A DNA stretch of 64,000 bases from Bacteroidota bacterium (lineage in GTDB: Bacteria > Bacteroidota > Ignavibacteria > Ignavibacteriales > Ignavibacteriaceae). Below the pieces are notes generated by a model, which was not told the origin of the DNA, made no database searches, and saw only the letters and a list, made by a program, of their open reading frames with translations. Below, in pieces: positions 24,866 to 34,067 of this stretch. The translations under genes and the position numbers were made by a program. Every line of letters starts with the position of its first letter. Position 1 is the stretch's first letter. The stretch spans positions 1-64,000 of the forward strand of contig JAIUOE010000006.1 in assembly GCA_020161395.1 (NCBI GenBank), given 5' to 3'.

Positions 24866-26089
24866 CTATTTTAAGATCACCATCTTGCCGGTCACAGGAT
24901 TGAGTCCCGTGCCAACAGGTTCCAGCCTGTAGAACCAGACTCCTGACGGGAGGTTACCCGAATTGTAATTTATCACATTTACCCCTTTTTGGCATCTCAC
25001 GGGGAGTTTTTCCTGTATAATTGAGCCTCTCAGGTCGTAAATTTTCAGTACTGCTTCCATTTCAAAAGGGACTGTAAAAGTTATTTGTGTGGAACCGTTG
25101 AAGGGATTGGGATAGTTGTTCAGGAGTCGAAATGAACCCGGGTTTTCTGCATCGGCGGATTCGATGCCTGACGGGAGCGTAACTGATGTCCAGGTCGCTC
25201 CTTTATCGGATGAATATTTAATCGCCTCAGAACCTGTCTCTCTTATTGCGACATTCGACTTCCCGGCGGCAAGATTATCGATTCCGGAATTCCCTCTGTA
25301 AACCTCATCCCACGAAGCTCCGCCGTTTGTGGTTCTTAGCAAAGAATTGACACTCCAGACCCCCTGGTAGCCGGTTAGTGAATCACCAAATGCAGCGAGA
25401 CCTGAAAGAACACCTGCATCCTGCAGGATGATGTTCCAGTTTTGACCGGCGTTTGAGCTGAACCACAGCCTCGACATTGTTGTCACGAATCCGTGTTTAG
25501 CTGAAATGAATTTCGACACCCCTTTCTCACCAAGGGATTCAATAATCTGCCAGCTTCTGCATGAATCTGCAGAACTCAAGTAGTTAAAACTTTGTGCAAA
25601 AGGGTTAAAGTTGGGGGCGTAGAGGAAAATTTTTCCGGCATGAGGCATGCCTGCAAATTTGATGTAGTTGTAATTCTGAAGAGGAAGTTGAAAACTGACC
25701 GTGTCAAACGATACGCCGCCATTAAATGACCTGTAAACGCTTAAATTACCACCCAGAATAAGAATTGTCGCTCCATCGGATTCAAAACCGGAGGCATTTA
25801 TGGTATTTCCCGATTCAAAGATTTTTGTCCAGACAGAGCCTCCGTCGGTTGTACGGTACAACTCATTCTCTTTGGCTGCAAAGCCAACAGATTCCGACAC
25901 AAAATAGAGCAACGAGATGTTTTTATTGTCCGGTCCAAAATTTAATTTTTCGAACTGGTGGGGAGAAGAGGTCTGTCTGAAAAGATCAGATTCTCTACTG
26001 ATGAACAGTTTTTCACCGGCGAACTCAAAAATCTGTGAATAAACCGGAAGAGTGAGAATGATAAACAGGGCTAATAATCTGTGACTCAT
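24866..26089 (-). CDS. Secreted YCF48/BNR-type beta-propeller protein, T9SS sorted
   Basis: About 407 residues from the ATG at 26089. A signal peptide (LLALFIILTLPVYSQ) follows directly; an earlier ATG at 26131 would put 14 polar residues before it. The body has repeated RTTDGGSVW / RTTNGGASWDEVY / YSSDKGATW motifs of BNR or YCF48-like propellers, then a T9SS type A domain (LNNYPNPFNGSTQITF, ending MVILK). BNR-like propellers in this lineage are usually surface-displayed, with unknown ligands. It resembles the larger protein at 51.2 kb in architecture. Confidence 0.75.
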   Translation of the reverse strand: MSHRLLALFIILTLPVYSQIFEFAGEKLFISRESDLFRQTSSPHQFEKLNFGPDNKNISLLYFVSESVGFAAKENELYRTTDGGSVWTKIFESGNTINASGFESDGATILILGGNLSVYRSFNGGVSFDTVSFQLPLQNYNYIKFAGMPHAGKIFLYAPNFNPFAQSFNYLSSADSCRSWQIIESLGEKGVSKFISAKHGFVTTMSRLWFSSNAGQNWNIILQDAGVLSGLAAFGDSLTGYQGVWSVNSLLRTTNGGASWDEVYRGNSGIDNLAAGKSNVAIRETGSEAIKYSSDKGATWTSVTLPSGIESADAENPGSFRLLNNYPNPFNGSTQITFTVPFEMEAVLKIYDLRGSIIQEKLPVRCQKGVNVINYNSGNLPSGVWFYRLEPVGTGLNPVTGKMVILK

Positions 26090-26186
26090 GGCTTCATCAA
26101 TTTTTGCTGTTGTAATACACAAATATGCCAAAATCTGATTTCACATCCATGAATTTACTGAAATGAAATTCAGCTAAAATATTGAT

Positions 26187-28115
26187 TTACCTTTTCGAAA
26201 GTGAATCTCTTACAAGTGTCACAAAAGCCTCTCTTTTGAACGGTTTTGACATGTAGTGAGTGCATCCTGCCCGCATGGCATCTTCCTTGTCCTTTAGCAT
26301 AGCAAAGGCGGTAAGGGCTATCACGGGAGTCTCTTTGTATTGCGGCAATTTTCTCAACTCCACTGTTGTCTGATAGCCGTCGAGACCTCTGCCAAGATTT
26401 ACATCCATCAGAATAAGAGGATAATGGTTCGAAGTTGCTTTTTCGAGTGCCTCTTTGCTGGAGATTGCAGACTCTATTTTACATATTTTTCTCAGCATTC
26501 TTGCTATCATTTCTATTGCAATGGGATCGTCTTCGACATAGAGGATGGTTGGAAGTTCTGCTTCTCCGGTTTGAACCGGTGCCGCTACACTCTCAAAAAC
26601 TTCACCTGCACGGGGATTTTGTATCGGGAGAGAAACGGTAAATGTCGTTCCGGTACCAACCTCACTGTCAAGTTGTATAGTGCCGTTTAGTTTTTCAACA
26701 AATTTTTTGGTCACAGCCAGACCGAGCCCCGTTCCTTCAAAGTTTCTGCCGAAACCTTCACTTGCCTGCCTGAAATCGTCGAATATAAATGCCTGTTCCT
26801 CTTTTGCGATACCGATTCCTGTGTCACGAACTTTCAGAAGCAGATAACCGTTCCCTGACAGATTTTTTGAAGACACCTCGACTTTTACCAGTCCTGTTTT
26901 TGTAAATTTTATTGCATTGTTGATGAGGTTTGCGCAGATCTGGGAAAAGATCCTTTCATCAGTTACGAAGGGGAGTTTCACTTCAGGTGCCACCAGTTCG
27001 AAATCGAGACCCTTTTTCTTTGCCTCGTTAATATGCAGTCGGAAATTCTCTCTGACTGTTTCTACTGCGTCAATTTCACTTTTAACCATCTCAAGCTTGC
27101 CGGCTTCAATTCTCGACAGATCGAGAATCAGGTTGAGAGTGTTCATTAAACGGGAACCGCTTTTGTAAATAATATCTGCATATTCGACCACCTGCGGGGG
27201 GTTTCCCTCTTCGGTCAGGAGGTCGGAATACCCAAGAATACCAATCATTGGAGTGCGGAGCTCGTGGCTCATATTGGCAAGGAAACTCGATTTCAACCGG
27301 TTCATTTCCTCTGCTTCCTCTTTGGCGAGAATCAATTCCTTCTCGTATTTTTTCCTGGCGGTAATATCGGCGAGGATGGTCATGATACCGGCAGACCCGT
27401 CGGGGAGAACCACTCTTGCCTCAGTCAGTTCCACATTGACGACTTCTCCATCCTTCCTCAGTCCCTCTGCTTCATGTTTATAGGAACCTTCAGTAATGAT
27501 TGTCTCGATGTCATCAGAAATGTCTTGAATGTTTTCAGGGGGAGTAATCATGCTGATGTGTTGTCCGAGCATTTCTTCTCTTGTATATCCAAGAATTACG
27601 GAGAATTCCCTGTTCACATCGATTACTTCTCCACTCTCATTTTGAAGGATAATTCCTACGGGAGAGAGGTTAAACAGAGCCCGGTATCTTGCCTCGCTTT
27701 CAATGAGGGCTTCCCTTGCCTTCAGTCGCTCTATGTTATTTTTGCGCTCCTCCAGAGCCTTCAAAATTGCTGTTCCGAGTCTTACTATCTGTTCTTTTAT
27801 CACATAGTTTGCAGCTCCGGCTCTCATACATTCCACTGCAGTCTCTTCATTTACAGAACCGGTAACAATAATTACGGGAGTAATCGGTGAATGCTCTATA
27901 GTAAGCCTGAGTGCGGAAAGCCCGTCAAACTCGGGCATCGAATAGTCGGAAAGTATAATATGCGGCTCAAACTCCTTCAATTCCCTAAGGAAGTCTCCTT
28001 CTGTTTCGACATTTCGAAATATTGCGTTGGGAAGGACTTTTTTTACTTCTCTTTTGGTAAGTTCGCAATCGGGGAGAAAGTCTTCAACTATAAGGATTTT
28101 ATATTCTTGTTCCAT
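26187..28115 (-). CDS. Hybrid histidine kinase: REC-PAS-HisKA-HATPase-REC
   Basis: A 642-residue soluble hybrid kinase. An N-terminal receiver (Asp57 in LSDYSMPEFDG) precedes a PAS domain (about 138-255, ending LADITARK). HisKA has MSHELRTP (His284), and the ATPase has NLINNAIKF, DTGIGIA and GTGLGL. A C-terminal receiver follows (about 522-642, MDVNLGRGLDG and SKPF). The domain order suggests a phosphorelay integrator receiving phosphate at the N-terminus and passing it on. It begins 21 bp after the single-domain response regulator on the same strand, so the pair is probably cotranscribed. Confidence 0.88.
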   Translation of the reverse strand: MEQEYKILIVEDFLPDCELTKREVKKVLPNAIFRNVETEGDFLRELKEFEPHIILSDYSMPEFDGLSALRLTIEHSPITPVIIVTGSVNEETAVECMRAGAANYVIKEQIVRLGTAILKALEERKNNIERLKAREALIESEARYRALFNLSPVGIILQNESGEVIDVNREFSVILGYTREEMLGQHISMITPPENIQDISDDIETIITEGSYKHEAEGLRKDGEVVNVELTEARVVLPDGSAGIMTILADITARKKYEKELILAKEEAEEMNRLKSSFLANMSHELRTPMIGILGYSDLLTEEGNPPQVVEYADIIYKSGSRLMNTLNLILDLSRIEAGKLEMVKSEIDAVETVRENFRLHINEAKKKGLDFELVAPEVKLPFVTDERIFSQICANLINNAIKFTKTGLVKVEVSSKNLSGNGYLLLKVRDTGIGIAKEEQAFIFDDFRQASEGFGRNFEGTGLGLAVTKKFVEKLNGTIQLDSEVGTGTTFTVSLPIQNPRAGEVFESVAAPVQTGEAELPTILYVEDDPIAIEMIARMLRKICKIESAISSKEALEKATSNHYPLILMDVNLGRGLDGYQTTVELRKLPQYKETPVIALTAFAMLKDKEDAMRAGCTHYMSKPFKREAFVTLVRDSLSKR

Positions 28116-28136
28116 AGAGATTCCGGGGAAATTTTG

Positions 28137-28583
28137 TTATTTGGATGCTTCATTAAGAATTAGCCAGTACATACCCAGTTGGGAAACTGCTTTTACGAAA
28201 TCCTCAAACTGCACCGGCTTGACCACATAACTGTTCGCTCCCAGATCGTAAGCTGATTTTATATCAGGATCTTCCTTCGAAGAGGTTAATATCACAACCG
28301 GCAATTTGCGCGTAATCTCATTACTCCGTATCTCTTTCAGTACTTCAAGACCGTTTATTTTTGGTAATTTGAGGTCAAGAAACACAACCCTTAACTCAGT
28401 GTGATCAACGGTTCCTTCATATTTCTCTTTATTGAAAAGGTAGTTTAAGGCATCTTCGCCGTCTTCGCAAATCTTGATATTATTTGCGAGATGATTCTTT
28501 TTCAGTGCCCTCATCATTAGAGTCGCGTCGTTGGGATTATCTTCAACTATCAGTATTTCAATTGATGAATTATTCTTTTCCAT
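28137..28583 (-). CDS. Single-domain response regulator (Rcp1-like)
   Basis: A 148-residue stand-alone receiver. It has the acidic pair in VEDNPND, phosphoacceptor Asp70 in FLDLKLPKINGLEV, LTSS with the switch Ser/Thr, and Lys122 in VVKPVQFEDF. The length and the YLFNKEKYE insert are typical of the Rcp1/CheY-like group that pairs with phytochrome or PAS kinases. There is no output domain. It precedes the hybrid kinase by 21 bp and most likely delivers or receives phosphate from its receivers. Confidence 0.85.
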   Translation of the reverse strand: MEKNNSSIEILIVEDNPNDATLMMRALKKNHLANNIKICEDGEDALNYLFNKEKYEGTVDHTELRVVFLDLKLPKINGLEVLKEIRSNEITRKLPVVILTSSKEDPDIKSAYDLGANSYVVKPVQFEDFVKAVSQLGMYWLILNEASK

Positions 28584-28774
28584 GGTTGTATATCAATTTT
28601 ACATTATAAATAATAATCCTGCTTTTAGAACGGTAAAATAAGGAATAACCTGCCTATTAACAAAATAAATCGTTCTCTGTAAAAGGGAGAGTTTAAATTT
28701 TATTGCGGCAGACCACATTAACAAATTTTATTAGGATATTTGGACAGCGAACTTTTCATTTTATTGGATATCAA

Positions 28775-30163
28775 ATGTCGAAGAACGAATCAGTAAAACC
28801 GGGAATCGTAAAACAGACGATTATTGAAGTAACTCAGCCCTTCAAAGATCTGGTGCATTCACCAAGGGCACTTTGGGGGATTAATATCTCCTATCTTCTC
28901 GAGGGACTCACTTATTTTGGTGTTGTTGGGCTCCTCACTATCTTTTTTACCGAGAATATAAAACTCAATGACATTGAATCGGGGCAGATGGTGGGTGTTC
29001 TTACAGCGGGTATCACCCTGAGTATGCTGTTTCTCGGTGCCGCGGTCGATATAATCGGTGTGAGGATGTCATTGCTCATTTCACTGATGGCTATGCTGGT
29101 TGGCAGGGTATTGCTTGCAGTCAGTCCGACACTTTTCCCGGGGACCGGACTTTGGGGTTCGGCACACATCACAGCGATGCTTGGTATCCTTGGCATCATC
29201 ATAGGTTACGGAATCTACCAGCCTGCGTGTTATGCGGGAGTGAAGCGATTTACAGATGAGAAAACCTCTGCGATGGGGTATGCAATGCTCTATGCTTTGA
29301 TGAATCTCGGAGGATTCCTTCCCGGTTTAATCTCCCCACCTGTCAGAAAGAGCTTTGGAATCACAGGAGTGTTCTGGGTTTATGTTGTGCTTACTGTCGT
29401 CGGGATTATTTCCGTGCTTTTCATTCTTACCAAAAAGACGGTAAAAATGGCAGAGGCGAATCTCAGTGATGAGAAGAAGGCGGAAGTGAAAGCCGAAAAT
29501 GAAATGCCTTTTGCTGAAAAAATGAAATATTACATGAAGAATTTCCCCCTTAAGGATATGAGATTCCTCTTCTTCATTTTTATTCTGATTCCCGTTCAGA
29601 CACTTTTTGCTCATAACTGGTTGACGCTGCCGACTTATTGCTACCGGGCTTTCACCGGTGTGGTAAGCTAGAATTTTGAGTTTTTCACAAATTTCAATCC
29701 CATACTTATTTTTATTCTTACTCCTGCCGTGGCAGCTCTGACCGCCCAGAAAAATGCATATAAAATGATGATTTGGGGAACATTTGTGATGGCTTCGCCG
29801 ACTTTTATCCTGGCTTTAGGTCCCAATATCTACACACTTTTCGGTTATCTGATAATCATGACCATTGGTGAAGCGATGTGGCAACCGAGATTTCTGCAGT
29901 GGGTGGCTGAAATTGCCCCCAAAGGGATGACGGGAATATATATGGGTATCGGGCAGTTCCCATGGTTCCTGACGAAAGTCGTCACCTCCCTTTATTCAGG
30001 ATGGTTCCTTATGAATTATGCTCCTGAAGGGGTTCCACCGGAAAAAATGAACACAGAAATGATGTGGCTGCTTTATGGATTTATCGCCATTATCAGTCCA
30101 ATCGGCTTGATCCTCGCCAAAAACTGGATGGTAAAAGGATTTAAGACCAAAAGTGAGGATTAG
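28775..30163 (+). pseudogene. MFS transporter interrupted by an in-frame TAG
   Basis: The frame encodes about 462 residues of a major facilitator protein with around 12 membrane helices and a long central cytoplasmic loop (KKTVKMAEANLSDEKK onward). A single TAG at 29669-29671, codon 299, splits it. The frame continues without shift (NFEFFTNFNPILIFILTP) to a natural stop at 30163, with helices on both sides fitting one protein. AAG to TAG would explain it. The substrate is not evident; loop and length resemble POT/nucleoside-type carriers. It could be a recent nonsense mutation, a sequencing error or a read-through gene. The start is taken at MSKNES rather than the TTG at 28703. Confidence 0.75.
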
Positions 30164-30249
30164 GGAGGTATCAGGTATCAGGTATTATTTTTGGTGTTTG
30201 GAAAGTTATTATGTGATGACTATATTTGGTCTTTAAAAGGACTGTTATT

Positions 30250-30522
30250 ATGAAACTTAGCGATTCAGTTAAATCAATCAGTTATCTAAAAGCAAATGCA
30301 GCGGCATTGGTAGAAGATATATACAAGAACGGCAAGACTTTTGTAATTACCCAAAACGGGGAGGCAAAAGTCGTTGTTCAGGATATTAAAGTGTACGAAC
30401 AGATGCAAGATACCCTGGCAATGTTAAAACTGCTTTCGATGTCAAGCAATGGTCAATCTGGCGCAAAGGAAATGACCGAAGTTTTTGATGAACTGTATAA
30501 AGAGTTAGATGAGTTGGAATAA
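30250..30522 (+). CDS. Phd/YefM-family antitoxin
   Basis: A 90-residue protein. The N-terminal Phd/YefM fold (MKLSDSVKSISYLKANAAALV, then KTFVITQNGEAKVVVQD) should bind its own operator, and an acidic C-terminal tail (FDELYKELDELE) should wrap the toxin. AAGGA lies eight bases before this ATG; an earlier ATG at 30226 lacks such a site. The gene overlaps the toxin gene by 14 bp, the usual coupled arrangement in which antitoxin comes first. Confidence 0.85.
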   Translation: MKLSDSVKSISYLKANAAALVEDIYKNGKTFVITQNGEAKVVVQDIKVYEQMQDTLAMLKLLSMSSNGQSGAKEMTEVFDELYKELDELE

Positions 30523-30850
30523 AGTGTCTTATACTGTTAAGTTCGTTGAAGCAGCCCAAAACGACCTTCGAAGTATTTACAAATATGTTTATTACAATGA
30601 TTGTAAAGCGGCAGCAAAAAAATTGTTAACTGAAATAAAATTGGCATGTGAAACTTTGCAATCTTTCCCGTCAAGAGGCCATCTCCTTCATGAGTTGCAA
30701 TTTCTGAGTGCTGGTGGCTATTTGGAAATCCACTTCAAACATTTTAGAATCATTTATGAGACAGTTGAAAATACAGTTTACATTCATGCGGTTCTTGATG
30801 GTAGAAGGAATATCCAGGAACTTTTAATTGAAAGAATACTAAATAATTAA
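30509..30850 (+). CDS. RelE/ParE-family toxin
   Basis: A 113-residue basic protein of the RelE/ParE superfamily. It has VKFVEAAQNDLRSIYKYVYYN at the N-terminus, a two-helix hairpin, and the beta-sheet core GGYLEIHFKHFRIIYETVENTVYIHAVLDGRRN. The central RIIYE and VLDGRR segments fit the fold. ParE members poison gyrase and RelE members cleave mRNA on the ribosome; which applies here cannot be decided. It is translationally coupled to the antitoxin. Confidence 0.85.
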   Translation: MSWNKVSYTVKFVEAAQNDLRSIYKYVYYNDCKAAAKKLLTEIKLACETLQSFPSRGHLLHELQFLSAGGYLEIHFKHFRIIYETVENTVYIHAVLDGRRNIQELLIERILNN

Positions 30851-30879
30851 CCTTTTAGAACAAAGGAAATTCCGCAAGC

Positions 30880-31242
30880 ATGCATAAATTAATCGAAAAG
30901 CCTGCAATTGTTCAGGCAGCAGGAAACAAGCCCAAAATAATCGAGGAATATGTCGGAAGAGTTAACTCGGGTACCGATGTCGTGAGTATCGCGAGAATGC
31001 AATCACCTGCAGGATGGACGGAGCCGGCTCAGATCCCTGAATTTGATGAATATACTGTAGTATTGAAAGGCGTCCTCCGCGTGGAGAGCGAAACGGGATT
31101 TATTGATGTCTCTGCCGGTCAGGCAATCCACACCCCCAAAGGGGAGTGGGTTAGGTACAGCACCCCGAACGATGAGGATGCCGAATATATTGCTGTCTGT
31201 TTGCCTGCGTTTTCGCCCTATACAGTACACAGACAAGAGTAA
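30880..31242 (+). CDS. Small cupin-domain protein
   Basis: A 120-residue single cupin barrel (core about 40-108), with EFDEYTVVLKGVLRVE and GQAIHTPKGEWVRYS matching the two cupin motifs, although only some metal-ligand positions are His or Glu. Small stand-alone cupins bind metals or small ligands and may be isomerases, dioxygenases or sensors. It lies 29 bp after the toxin gene but is probably an independent function. Confidence 0.75.
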   Translation: MHKLIEKPAIVQAAGNKPKIIEEYVGRVNSGTDVVSIARMQSPAGWTEPAQIPEFDEYTVVLKGVLRVESETGFIDVSAGQAIHTPKGEWVRYSTPNDEDAEYIAVCLPAFSPYTVHRQE

Positions 31243-31281
31243 CAGTTATTAGTTTTGAGTTATGATTTATAAGTTGTCCAA

Positions 31282-31356
31282 AGCCCTTGTGGCGATATGC
31301 GGGTAGAATTTGGCGACAACCTTAACCAGAGCCCTTGCGGCGGCATGTGGGTAGAA
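31282..31356. repeat. Two AGCCCTTGYGGC-type repeats
   Basis: A 27-bp unit AGCCCTTGTGGCGATATGCG plus GGTAGAA occurs at 31282-31308 and again, with four differences, at 31330-31356, 48 bp apart. It is the same core as in the composite element near 2.9-3.3 kb. Confidence 0.75.
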
Positions 31357-31411
31357 CCGGCACACAATTGCACGAATCATTCTCCATCCTTTCAACGGAG
31401 TGGTCTGTGAC

Positions 31412-31522
31412 ATGTATAGAAAATCGAAAAATCTATACATATCACAGCCGATATGTATAGAGAATTGAAAAAATTATACATATTGCATCAGTCATGCATA
31501 AAAAACCGGAAAATCTGAACAT
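31412..31522. promoter_or_regulatory. Three 29- to 33-bp palindromic operator-like repeats, 41 bp apart
   Basis: Copy 1 (31412-31440) is ATGTATAG-N13-CTATACAT. Copy 2 (31451-31483) is ATATGTATA-N15-TATACATAT. Copy 3 (31494-31522) is a degenerate ATGCATAA..CTGAACAT of the same length as copy 1. Their centres (31426, 31467, 31508) are exactly 41 bp apart, about four helical turns, so bound dimers would sit on one face of the DNA. The last copy ends 62 bp before the Fic gene start, suggesting an operator for that gene. Confidence 0.75.
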
Positions 31523-31584
31523 ATCATTAAACCATTATTTGAATGAACCATGGTCATCGAAATATTCTCAGATAAAATATAAAT

Positions 31585-32676
31585 ATGTTTTTTGATCCAA
31601 CAAAGCCATTTAATTCAATTCCTCTTTTACCTCCGGATTTTGAACTCGAGACAGAAAAGGTTCTGGAGCAACTTGATATTTCCCACCGGTATCTTGCAGA
31701 GCTTAAAATAAATTCCCGGACAATCGCCAACAATTCAGTCTTACTCAATACTCTCGCCCTCCGGGAGGCAAAAAGCAGTTCTGCGATTGAAAATATTTTT
31801 ACGGTATATGATGAATTGTATAAGTACGATCTTTTTTCAGACCAGGTCGAAAGTCCAGCCTCAAACCAGGTGCTCAGGTATTCAAAAGCTCTGATTTATG
31901 GATATAATCTTATAAAAAAAGATAAAAAACTCTCAATCAGTAAAATATTGTCGATAAAGCAGATCCTGGAAGATAATGATGCGGAAGTCCGAAAGGTTCC
32001 GGGAACTGTCCTGAAAAATATCAGGACTGGTGAGACGGCCTATACACCCCCTGACGATCCGAATGTGATCCTGAATGCACTCCGCAATCTCGAAAAATAC
32101 ATTAATGACCAGGATTTCCAGAATGTCGATCCCCTTATCAAAATGGCAGTGATTCATTATCAATTCGAGGCAATCCAGCCTTTTTACGACGATAATTGGA
32201 GGACAGGGAGGATCATAAATGTTTTATATCTCGTGATGAATAACCTTCTGGATATGCCCGTAATATGCCTGAGTAACTACTTTATGGAAAAGAAATCAGA
32301 TTATTACAGGTTGCTCAATGAGGTGCGTACAAGAAACAATTGGGAAAATTGGATTATATTTATCCTTAAGGCTGTTCAATATACAGCGGAAGACGGCATT
32401 GCCCTTATTATGGAAATAAAAGAGCTAATGAACGAATTTAAATTCAAAATCTGGAACGAGTTGCCCAAAATTTACAGCCAGGATCTGCTCTACCTGTTAT
32501 TCAGGCATCCCTACATTAATATTGATATTGGAATGAATGATCTTGGGGTGTCAAGATTAACTGTCACAAAATACTTAAACGAGTTGACTGAAAAAGGTCT
32601 TCTGAAAAAAAACAAACTCGGCAGAAACTTATATTATGTGAATAAACCGTTGTTCGATCTTTTTGTGAGGAAATGA
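31585..32676 (+). CDS. Fic-domain protein with degenerate catalytic motif and C-terminal winged helix
   Basis: A 363-residue protein with a Fic_N region (FNSIPLLPPDFELETEKVLE), the inhibitory motif SSAIEN (residues 65-70, matching S/TxxxEG/N), and a Fic core (about 110-250). A C-terminal winged HTH (about 300-363, MNDLGVSRLTVTKYLNELTEKG) follows. The canonical HPFxxGNGRxxR is here QPFYDDNWRTGR (198-209). The catalytic His is Gln and both glycines of the phosphate loop are Asp and Trp, so AMP transfer is unlikely. With its HTH and the upstream palindromes it may act as a DNA-binding regulator. Confidence 0.85.
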   Translation: MFFDPTKPFNSIPLLPPDFELETEKVLEQLDISHRYLAELKINSRTIANNSVLLNTLALREAKSSSAIENIFTVYDELYKYDLFSDQVESPASNQVLRYSKALIYGYNLIKKDKKLSISKILSIKQILEDNDAEVRKVPGTVLKNIRTGETAYTPPDDPNVILNALRNLEKYINDQDFQNVDPLIKMAVIHYQFEAIQPFYDDNWRTGRIINVLYLVMNNLLDMPVICLSNYFMEKKSDYYRLLNEVRTRNNWENWIIFILKAVQYTAEDGIALIMEIKELMNEFKFKIWNELPKIYSQDLLYLLFRHPYINIDIGMNDLGVSRLTVTKYLNELTEKGLLKKNKLGRNLYYVNKPLFDLFVRK

Positions 32677-32723
32677 CAAACAGACTCGAAATACAATTTT
32701 ACGATTAAGACTATAAACAAATC

Positions 32724-34067
32724 ATGACAAAACCTGAACTTCTCCTCCCTGCAGGAGACTTTGAAAAACTTAAATTTGCATTTCAATACGGGGCTGACGC
32801 TGTTTATGCGGGGGTTCCTGCATTTTCGCTGAGGGCACGGGAAAATGATTTTAAGATTGACGGCGTAAAAGAAGCGATTGACTACACACACTCCCTTGGG
32901 AAAAAGATTTATCTGACGGTGAATATTTTCCCTCACAACAGCAAACTTGAACCGATGCGTCGTGCAATTACCGCAATGGCTGAACTGAAACCTGACGCTT
33001 TTATTATGGCGGATCCGGGAGTTATTTATTTTGCAAAAGAAATATGTCCCGATATCCCGATACACCTTTCGACTCAGGCGAACAATATCAACTGGGCATC
33101 CGCAAAGTTCTGGAGGGAGCAAGGGATATCGAGAATCATCCTTTCCAGAGAGCTTTCTCTCCGGGAAGTGAAGACAATTCATGAAAAAGTACCTGATGTG
33201 GAGCTGGAATTTTTTGTTCATGGTTCCATCTGCATGGCTTATTCGGGGAGGTGTCTCCTTTCAAACTACATGTCTTACCGTGATGCAAATCAGGGGACAT
33301 GCGCCCACAGTTGCCGCTGGCAGTACAAAGTGTATAAGGGACACGAGCAGGAGCACAATCCGGAATATGAAGTGGTGGCATCAGAGGATGAACTTACGAT
33401 GGACGGTGTGTATGATCCTGTTTATAAACCCCTCGAAGGGAATTTCTACCTTGAAGAGCAGCAGAGACCGGGAGAGTTTCTGGAGGCTGATGAGGACGAA
33501 TATGGCACCTACATAATGAATTCGAGGGATCTCTGTGCCGCAGAATATCTTCAGGAACTGAAGGATGCCGGTGTTTCGAGCTTCAAGGTCGAGGGGAGAT
33601 CAAAATCGATTTACTATGTAGCATCCGTTGCCAGAACCTACCGCAAAGCGATTGACGAGATGGAACAGGGAATAAAGCCGACATTCGATTATGTATCCGA
33701 GCTTGCAAAAACAGCAAACAGAGGTTTTATTCCGGGATTTCTCGTATCAAATCCGAAGGAAAAAGCCCAGTGGTATGAGAAAAATGTCCAGTTGCAGACT
33801 CACGAATTTGCAGGGGTTGTCAGGGAAGTGATGCCTGACGGACTGGCACGGGTTGAAGTGAGAAACAGATTTGAAAAGGGTGAGGAACTCGAGGTTTTCT
33901 TTCCCGATTTTGGCATGGATTTTATCCAGACTGTCGGACTGATGAAAAATCCTCTCGATGAGATTGTCGAAGTGGCACACGGTGGAGCCGGAGATATCTT
34001 CATCAAACTTGACAAAGAAGTCTTCCCCGGCGTCCTGTTAAGAAAGAAAAGGCAGACTACCTCTTAA
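32724..34067 (+). CDS. U32-family protein, TrhP/YegQ-like tRNA hydroxylation factor
   Basis: A 447-residue cytoplasmic protein. It starts ELLLPAGDFEKLKFAFQYGADAVYAG, typical of the U32 family. It has the signature FVHGSICMAYSGRCLLSNYM followed by cysteines (GTCAHSCRW), VEGRSKS, and a C-terminal beta-barrel extension (about 355-445). The YegQ/TrhP branch is needed for 5-hydroxyuridine formation at U34 of tRNAs with prephenate-dependent chemistry, rather than for proteolysis; conserved Cys may bind Fe-S. Assignment to TrhP rather than another U32 branch is by length and tail. Its 3' end overlaps the convergent reductase gene by 11 bp. Confidence 0.8.
   Translation: MTKPELLLPAGDFEKLKFAFQYGADAVYAGVPAFSLRARENDFKIDGVKEAIDYTHSLGKKIYLTVNIFPHNSKLEPMRRAITAMAELKPDAFIMADPGVIYFAKEICPDIPIHLSTQANNINWASAKFWREQGISRIILSRELSLREVKTIHEKVPDVELEFFVHGSICMAYSGRCLLSNYMSYRDANQGTCAHSCRWQYKVYKGHEQEHNPEYEVVASEDELTMDGVYDPVYKPLEGNFYLEEQQRPGEFLEADEDEYGTYIMNSRDLCAAEYLQELKDAGVSSFKVEGRSKSIYYVASVARTYRKAIDEMEQGIKPTFDYVSELAKTANRGFIPGFLVSNPKEKAQWYEKNVQLQTHEFAGVVREVMPDGLARVEVRNRFEKGEELEVFFPDFGMDFIQTVGLMKNPLDEIVEVAHGGAGDIFIKLDKEVFPGVLLRKKRQTTS

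Noticed and set aside
29669-29671. TAG as a pyrrolysine codon
   Set aside because: MFS transporters are not known pyrrolysine proteins and no pyl genes are in the window; a nonsense mutation is simpler.
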